Source: Pelomyxa schiedti (taxonomy: Eukaryota > Evosea > Pelobiontida > Pelomyxidae). From it: a stretch of DNA of 29,747 bases. Positions 23,586 to 29,747 of the stretch are shown in pieces. Every line of letters begins with the position of its first letter. Within the stretch, counting starts at the first letter, position 1. A program made the translations under genes and the position numbers. The stretch lies in the NCBI GenBank assembly GCA_020536535.1, contig JAHLWZ010001008.1:1-29747 (forward strand), in the 5' to 3' direction. Under the pieces are notes generated by a model. The model searched no databases. It was not told the DNA's origin and saw only the letters and a list, made by a program, of their open reading frames with translations.

Positions 23586-23895
23586 TACAGAGACACTTAG
23601 AAACTCTCTGTCTACAGCCATGGGACTTGGTCGTTTGGTTGTCTGTACTCTTTTTTTTTGTGCAGGAAACTTCTTCAACAAGCTTGACGAAGTTATGCCC
23701 GAAAAGAGAAGAACTTGTTTTTATTTGGAAGATAGGGAGGGACGAGGAATATCGTCACACAAGCCAACAACTAATACGGTTCAACACCAAACATGAAGGT
23801 AATGGAATCAGTAATTTAATTCTTATGCTTCGAATTCTGGTGTAGATCGATGTACGGGGGCCATTCTTAGACCTTTAGAGTCATTTATTCGATTA
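23586..23895. other. Convergent intergenic region (Sac gene / GH123 gene)
   Basis: About 310 bp lie between two convergent stops. A T-run followed by GTGCAG at 23651-23665 looks like a 3' splice site. If the Sac gene is spliced from CT/GTGATA (23581-23582) to 23666, its C-terminus becomes SLLKLLQQA with a stop at 23685-23687. No other gene is convincing. Confidence 0.45.
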
Positions 23896-26800
23896 TCAGA
23901 CAGCCACAAACAGGAGAAACAAGGACACAAAAATGGCTGCCAACGAAGGGAGTGACAGGGAGCTGTGGCTGATTGAAAAGGTGGAGGGATAGGAACTCTC
24001 TGATTGCCAGGACGACTGCTTTACAATGGAGAATGACCCGGATGGGGATTCGGAATGGGAGTGCGAGTTGGATTGGGATTGTGAATCGGAGGTGGTGTGC
24101 GACTGAGCCTGTGATGTGGACAATGACTCGGATTGGGATTCGGAATGGGAGTGTGACTTCGACTGAGATGGAGACTGGGTTTGTGAATGTGACTGTGACT
24201 GCGATTTTGATTGAGATGCGGTATGAGACTGTGAAGTGGGTTCAGAGGTAGAAGTTGACTGGGATGTGGGGTGGGAATGTGAGTAGGATTGGGACAAAGA
24301 CAAGGACTCGGAGACCGTAGGTGTGGAATGGGGCTGAGATGAGGAGAGTAGGTTGGAGGTGGATTTGGATTGCGAGATAGATAACTGGGACTCGTCAGAT
24401 TCGGAGAGGGAATGTGAGTGAGAGACGGAAACTGTATCGGAGGAACTGGATTTTGTAACACAACTGTAGAGTGCACAGGTGAGGCTTTCGATCTAGCTTC
24501 ATGTTAAATTTTGATTCCATATGTGGATAGAAAGGATCTAGCATGCCATTTCGGCAATCCGGATTCGTTGGTCATAAATAAGAGATGCATCTGTTGTGAA
24601 TTGCCCGTTGCTATCAACAAATATTGTCTGGGGTACAGAGAGAAGGGCTGAAGCATCTTGAACCAGCTGACTAGAAGGATCAAGTGCTGGGTTGTTGACC
24701 AAATCTTGGAGAACGATGAAGTACTCCAGATCTTCAAGTCCATCACGAAGAACCTCCAATCTGCAACTGTCTACAGGAGCATCAGTAAGGAGAGGCGATG
24801 TTGTTTCCTGGAAGCGTGTTATAGAAGAGGCCTATTAAAAACGAACACACATTCCAATTCTTAGGAGGGTACAAAAGTCTGCCATCGCCGTTTCCCCAGG
24901 GTGTTGGAGTTACAGACCCATAACCTGTTTCCCATGACATGGGATCTTCATCTGGGTTTTGTTTATCTTAGGATCTGCAAAGAATCTTGGGGTAAGTACA
25001 AGGGTCTTGGAGTGATGTTGGATAAGCCACATCACTGGTCCAGTAGTTTGCACTCCATATCAAAATGCCATCCAGCTCTAGGTTTGTTTTAATTTTGTCC
25101 TTTTTCCAAAGGAGCTCATGGCATACTGTATTGCCACACTGTCCAGGGCCACAATCTCATTTCGGTGGCTGGGTGGTCTATGAATAGTCCCAAGTACGGG
25201 GCTTTAGGGCAGCAACAAACATAATCCCATGCGAATTCTCCAAGGCTTCATGGAGTTAAGTGGTTATCACTTTATTTCTTAACCAACTCTTGTCGTGGCT
25301 TAGCTTTGTTATAGTCGTAGTTGGAGATCACTGGGCACCAGGTATCCACATAGCCATAGAGATCGGAGATGGGCTCTTCCGTTAAAAATCTATCTAACTT
25401 GGGAGCAGCATCTTTGATGGCCTGCATTCCTTCCTGAAGAAGATCTCTTGGTATACAATGGAGTCGAATTTACCAACCTGAACGAACTCGTAGTCTTCTG
25501 GGGCAGGTTCATCAAACCAATAAACAATGGATTTTGGGATGAGTCCACGATCATACAGGAAGTTTTCAATAGTTTCTGTGCAACAGGTTACCTAGGCCAG
25601 AACAATAATCACAGAAATTACTGGCGTAATCGTTAAACAGAGCTGTATGTTCAGGAGATCCCTTTTTTTTTTTTTGGCATGTCATGTTACACCAAAATAG
25701 TGTTGGAATGACTTACCCAAGGGTGGCCATTAATTTCGCCAATTTCTCTTTCATAAAAAGAGCCACTACCCATCCCTTGTAAGTACCTTTGGGACTGTTA
25801 CACAAGTTTGCAACCAGAAAATCATACACATTATAATTTGTGAAGCCATAGCCTGAATTGCCGAAGTAAGTTTGGTAGTTAGAGTCAAAGTCATCAAGGT
25901 AGTACTCCCAATACTCTGTTCCGTTAGATGCAGTAATAACTTCAGCCCAGATCTGTTCTGCCGTAAATAGATATAAAACAACTGATATTACACACATCAT
26001 GGTAAACAATAGGGTTTTCTGGAGAAATTCTATGCGACTTAAAATGGTCTAGATAGGCATTCCAAACTTGCTCAGAGTCAGGGTCCGAAACGTGGTGGTA
26101 TTGTTTAATCATGTCTAACAGAAAAGAATTGTTTGAAGTGATACTATAGGTTCGGCAATAATATATACCTGAGGAAAGACCAAATGACGATTTCAAGGTT
26201 GGGTGATCAGGAATGGAAAAGTTGTACACTCTCAATTTAAGGGGTACTGTCACTTCAGTGGAATCCACTATCAAGTGAGTGGAAGCTGAATATCTGAAAA
26301 CAGTAAGTGGCGAACAGGAGTTGTTATACGTACGTTCCAGAAAGAGTATCTTTGGGAATGTGCACAAGATACCAGAGAGGGCAGTTGGTGTTTGGGGGAC
26401 AAGTAAATGGAAGTACAAGTGGGGTAAGTGGATCTGGCCAATATTCTTGTTCAACACCCAGTTCATCAGTCGCTTCAGCAGTGAAGACATACTCCACCTT
26501 GTTCATTTTGAGCAAATGAAATAAGCAAACCACTGTGCACTTTTCTCATAGTCACTTCAGTGGAGTCAATTGTATCTTCTGAGGAGACAAAATCAGATAC
26601 TGTGACTGAGGAAAAAACAGATGGAGAGTTCCCAGAGTGAAATATGAGTTGAAAAGGCTCATACTCATTTCGGGCGGCAGATATCTTTCTGGGGATTAAA
26701 AAGGAAAAAGTCTAAAGAGCATACATACCGAAACTGATGAAGAATAAGTTACAGGGGGGGATCGCTCAAGACTGACTTTGTATGAACCATCACACCACCA

Positions 26801-28613
26801 GAAGGACCCTGTTGGCACTGCCGTTGTTATAGACTGGCCAAAAGTTGGGTCGTAAAGATGGTTGACTGCTGAAAAAGTGATCCATGAGCACGAATAGGAA
26901 TTATCGCAGTCCAGAACTAGATTAGATGCGCACTTAAAGTCTATGACTTGGTCATCGCCCCCAGGGAGTGTGTCTAGAAAACGTTAGGGCGAAACTCAGA
27001 AGGGGGTAGTTACAATTGACTTGAAGTGGTAGGTCACTGGAGCCAGAAATAGTAAATGCAGAGTCACCTTGGAGCACAACTGCAGTCGCACGGTGATCTC
27101 TTGGGGTAGCTGAAACAAACGCTGATGTCTCACTTGAACCTCGATTCTTCAGAAGCAGATTCAGTGTAGAACTGGAATATATATTATGAAAGTTCTGACT
27201 CTCTTTTTAAATTCGTTAATTGTTTTAAAAAAAAGATGTCGATAACCGTGATCAAATGCAAGTATAACAGTGCAATTCGTGCCATCTGGGGGGCAATCGT
27301 TTGTCAGAACTGCTTGATCTCCAGTTATGTCGACACTTGATGGAAGGGAGATATTGAAAATCCATTGGTCCACCTGTGAGTCTTAGAAAAAAGTAATTGA
27401 GGCTAGAGGTGGGTGGACCTGAAATGAAGCTGACGAAGAGGCAATAAGCAAAAAATTTACACAGGAGGTATCAGTGACTGGAAAATCTTTTGTTGACTTC
27501 GAAGATATTGTTCCCATTAGAGTCGAAGGTGTACCATCAGCTCCACAGTATACCTGGTATACAGTGAGAAGAGAGCCAAATAGGGACGAGGTGTACAGAA
27601 AGTGAGCCAGATGAATAGTAACTAATTTCAACCCTTAAATTTCCAGTACCACTAAAATTATGAGAAAGTGGATGCTTAAGCAGGATGAAATCTTTTGAAC
27701 CAAAAATGAAGCGGTCCGTATTATACCTGAAAGGATATAAATTAAACTCAGGAGAAGGATCATACGTGACAGAGAAATTGCTTATTGTGCTGCGATAGTT
27801 GGAGGAGTATGAGATCTCGTGATCAAATGACGATGAGTAAACTGAGTTGGCAATTTTTTCACCAGGGCCAAGTCGACCGTACCCATAAAATGAGAAAGGA
27901 AGAATATCAGACTAAGGGATTATTAGAAATCAGAGACAAGTTTAGGAAAACCTGGCGTAATTCAATTTTATTGAATGTGCAGGAGCCATTAATTTGCCAC
28001 TGACCCATTCTTATTGATGCTGTCTTAGATTTGTAGTTTACACGTACAAGATATCTTGGAGGAGTGACGAATAGTACTTGAACTGCAGTGCCTACCTGTA
28101 CTTGTACCAACCATCAGAAAGAGGTTCGCCTGGCTCATATGTATCTACATTAACTCCTGTCACCTAGGAGATCTTTTAAAACCTTCTAATGTGAAAGGCT
28201 CTCATACTCCTGACGTTGCCGTTCCAGATTCACTGTCAAAGACACATTTTTGATAAAAAGAAAGCTGTGTGCGGGAATTTAGCATGGCTATGCAACCCAA
28301 TGGTGCCAAACCTCATAAACAGAGAGCGGTGTCACAGTAAACTGAGAAGAAACCATGGTGCTACTCGAATTAGCGTAACCAGAAACAACCAAACAAAGGT
28401 CGGATGTGGCGTCGTATCCACAACCCTTCTCTCGAACAACCTGCTCCCAGTAAACTTTAATAAAAGAGGAAACGGATCTTACACCTGGCAAGATCCATCG
28501 CCATCGCACGTCCACACGTACGGACGCAACGGAGATCCACAAGATCCAATAATAATGACACCCACCAACACCATGAGCCATCTCACGACATTACGGTTAC
28601 ACCGCTGAAACAT
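23896..28613 (-). CDS. Secreted, probably GPI-anchored GH123-family (DUF4091) glycosidase
   Basis: The start is the ATG at 28613: MFQRCNRNVVRWLMVLVGVIIIGSC, a basic N-region and a hydrophobic stretch, i.e. a signal peptide. A long Cys-containing extracellular region follows, with beta-rich segments such as CPPDGTNCTVILAFDHG. The catalytic part then matches GH123 (Pfam GH123_cat, formerly DUF4091): VPLKLRVYNFSIPDHPTLKS, FKSHRISPENP, YWFDEPAPEDY with the adjacent Asp-Glu pair (codons 25508-25513), LTEEPISDLYGYVDTW, LFIDHPATEMRLWPWTVWQY, GILIWSANYW, NGDGRLLYP and LRDGLEDLEYF. Known GH123 enzymes are beta-N-acetylgalactosaminidases using an Asp-Glu pair. The C-terminus is a Ser/Gln/His-rich stalk ending SLPSLAAIFVSLFLLFVAV with no cytoplasmic tail, typical of a GPI signal. 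The join to the stalk needs a GC-AG intron (24493-24546). The substrate is inferred. Confidence 0.85.
23960..24440 (-). repeat. Coding minisatellite encoding a Ser/Gln/His-rich stalk
   Basis: Hexanucleotide-like units encode alternating Ser with Gln, His, Glu or Thr (SQSKSQSQSHSQTQSPSQSK). One larger block is duplicated at about 24029-24053 and 24129-24153 on the plus strand (GGATTCGGAATGGGAGTG in both). The stretch is likely a heavily O-glycosylated spacer that lifts the enzyme off the membrane. Confidence 0.7.
24493..24546 (-). other. Putative GC-AG intron joining GH123 domain to Ser-rich stalk
   Basis: The minus strand reads GCC GAA ATG, then GCATGC, and ends GAAGCTAG before ATC GAA AGC CTC ACC. 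Splicing gives RIAEM-IESLTCALYSCVTKSSSS in phase 0. I found no GT donor between the end of the GH123 frame and its stop codon. This is the least certain of the three GC-AG cases. Confidence 0.45.
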
Positions 28614-28824
28614 TGCGTACGGGTCGTCTGTACTGGTTTGTTCGTTTTTTTGTTTTTCCGTTGACTGACGCCGGAAAAGATGATGATCTCCACAAAATGT
28701 ACTTGCCAAAATAGAACATGCTTGAGTTTAGCCGAAAGATTCAAAAAAGTGCACAAAACAAGCACGCCGGGCTTTTATTGCACGCGCAGGCTTCCAAGCC
28801 TCGAAATGGTGTGGGTGGTGTGAA
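28614..28824. other. Intergenic spacer, GH123 gene / TLC gene
   Basis: About 210 bp on the minus strand hold the 3' end of the TLC gene and the promoter of the GH123 gene. The minus strand carries an AATAAA at about 28772-28777, some 50 bp beyond the TLC stop, which fits a poly(A) signal. No gene is seen here. Confidence 0.5.
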
Positions 28825-29747
28825 TTAATGGTGCTTGTGGTGGTGTCCTTCAGCCTCGCTGACGACTACGTCCACCTCGTCATCCACCTTGGACAAGAAG
28901 AGGGCGTGATAGGCTATTTTGAGGAACATGTAGAACCAGAACCAGTGGAGTGCAAGCAGCCCGCACAGCATGAAGTTGAAGAAGTAGTACCCTTCACTGT
29001 GGAGGGTGTTGTCCTGGTTGATGAGGATGCCGTAGGCTTCGAACATTGTGCTGTGGATGACCCAGCCGGGGAACACCCAGAGCCGGTACCATATCCACGT
29101 GATGATGGTAGATATGAGGAGGAAGATGGATGTCTTGACCAGCCTCACCTCGTTTGTGCACCGCATTACGTTCACAAACACATCGCCAACGTCGTGGAGT
29201 GCCAGGACGAGCGTGCCGATTCGTACGTAGCCATAGGCCCAGGAATATACAATGAGGAAGACCTCCAGTGCGTGGTGAAAGGCCATTTCAATGAAATCAC
29301 GTCTGTGCTTCCGTATGATGAGAAATACGAGCGATTGAAGAGCATAGCCAAGAGAAAACATGTAGTACATCTTGACCTGTACACAACCTTGAGTAAGACG
29401 CATAAACAAAGGTCTCACGGCACAACACAGTTCAATAACCGGCTTACACATTATAGACAATCTTGTTATTCCCCAACCACAATCCCAAACTATGGTATAT
29501 TTAAATAAAATCCCAAGCACCATCAAGGTATGCATACACTTGTATAGTCATTGTTCTGGTTCCAAAGGTCTCTCCAGCAATTGCGTGTATCACCTGATGC
29601 TCCAGGAACGACGACTCCTGGCACCCATTCCTTGTCATACAGTGCGTACCAGCCGAACAAAGTTGCTGGCACATAGTAAATGACAAGGTACATGCAGTGC
29701 TGGAACTTTTCCTGTTGAAACAGTTACAAAAAAAAAAAGAAACTTAA
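28825..29747 (-). CDS. TLC-domain (Lag1/ceramide synthase-like) membrane protein, N-terminus beyond the window
   Basis: Partial gene; the N-terminal exons lie past the right edge. A 3' splice site (TTTCAACAG) at 29712-29714 opens an exon at 29711 reading KFQHCMYLVIYYVPATLFGW, YALYDKEWVPG and CWRDLWNQNNDYT. After an intron or introns between about 29540 and 29480 comes the long last exon: VKMYYMFSLGYALQSL, KHRRDFIEMAFHHALEVFLI, YVRIGTLVLALHDVGDVFVN and further membrane segments. The Lag motif is recognisable: RRDFIEM, the HH pair, RIG and LHD; the family's usual LHDxSD reads LHDVGD here. This places it with acyl-CoA-dependent ceramide synthases in the ER membrane. The tail is acidic and ends GHHHKHH, TAA at 28825-28827. 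Other TLC proteins (TRAM, CLN8) are less likely because of the Lag motif. Confidence 0.85.

Noticed and set aside
23156-23596. 146-codon minus-strand Gly/Val-rich frame
   Set aside because: Antisense of the Pro-rich tail of the Sac protein; the composition follows from the opposite strand.
23973-24251. Plus-strand Trp/Arg/Gly-rich frame
   Set aside because: Antisense of the Ser-rich stalk repeats; an artefact of the short repeating unit.
843-28613. Functional gene cluster or operon
   Set aside because: Genes lie on both strands with unrelated roles and their own introns; adjacency alone does not support a shared pathway.
28828-29508. 226-codon plus-strand frame
   Set aside because: It is the exact antisense of the TLC-domain last exon, which has clear Lag motif and membrane segments.

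Overview
This is nuclear DNA from an intron-rich, gene-dense eukaryote, most likely a unicellular protist. Seven protein-coding genes fit in about 29.7 kb. Nearly all are cut by short GT-AG introns, mostly about 32-125 nt, with a few apparent GC-AG ones. Once the exons are joined, the products are clear homologues of conserved eukaryotic families. TAA, TAG and TGA are all used as terminal stops, so the standard code applies. I cannot assign a lineage from sequence alone. I found no rRNA, tRNA, CRISPR array, transposase or prokaryotic operon.

Layout, left to right. 165-562: a cluster of eight imperfect palindromes with a shared core and different but self-complementary arms. 843-3754 (-): a Cdc7/MAP3K-epsilon-like protein kinase with a C-terminal beta-propeller. 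4058-8109 (+): a transportin-3/importin-13-type importin-beta, divergent from the kinase across about 300 bp. 8161-~17058 (-): a very large STAND-type protein with ankyrin repeats, DUF4062, NACHT and WD40 repeats; its stop lies about 50 bp from the importin stop. 17276-18363 (+): a three-exon calcineurin-like metallophosphoesterase, divergent from the STAND gene. 18508-23585 (+): a synaptojanin-like protein with a Sac domain that keeps its catalytic cysteine, a 5-phosphatase-like domain that has lost its catalytic motifs, a C2-like region and a proline-rich tail with a clathrin box. 23896-28613 (-): a secreted GH123-type glycosidase (formerly DUF4091) with a Ser-rich stalk and a GPI-like C-terminus. 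28825->29747 (-): a TLC-domain (Lag1/ceramide synthase-like) membrane protein that runs off the right edge.

The genes do not form one pathway. Themes are signalling (kinase, STAND ATPase), nuclear import, phosphoinositide and membrane traffic (Sac protein), sphingolipid synthesis (TLC) and cell-surface glycan hydrolysis (GH123). The points most worth following up are the covarying hairpin array, the apparent pseudo-5-phosphatase fused to an active-looking Sac domain, the ANK-DUF4062-NACHT-WD40 architecture and the GPI-anchored eukaryotic GH123. Gene coordinates below are first to last coding base including introns; internal splice sites were inferred by hand from GT/GC...AG, reading phase and family motifs.
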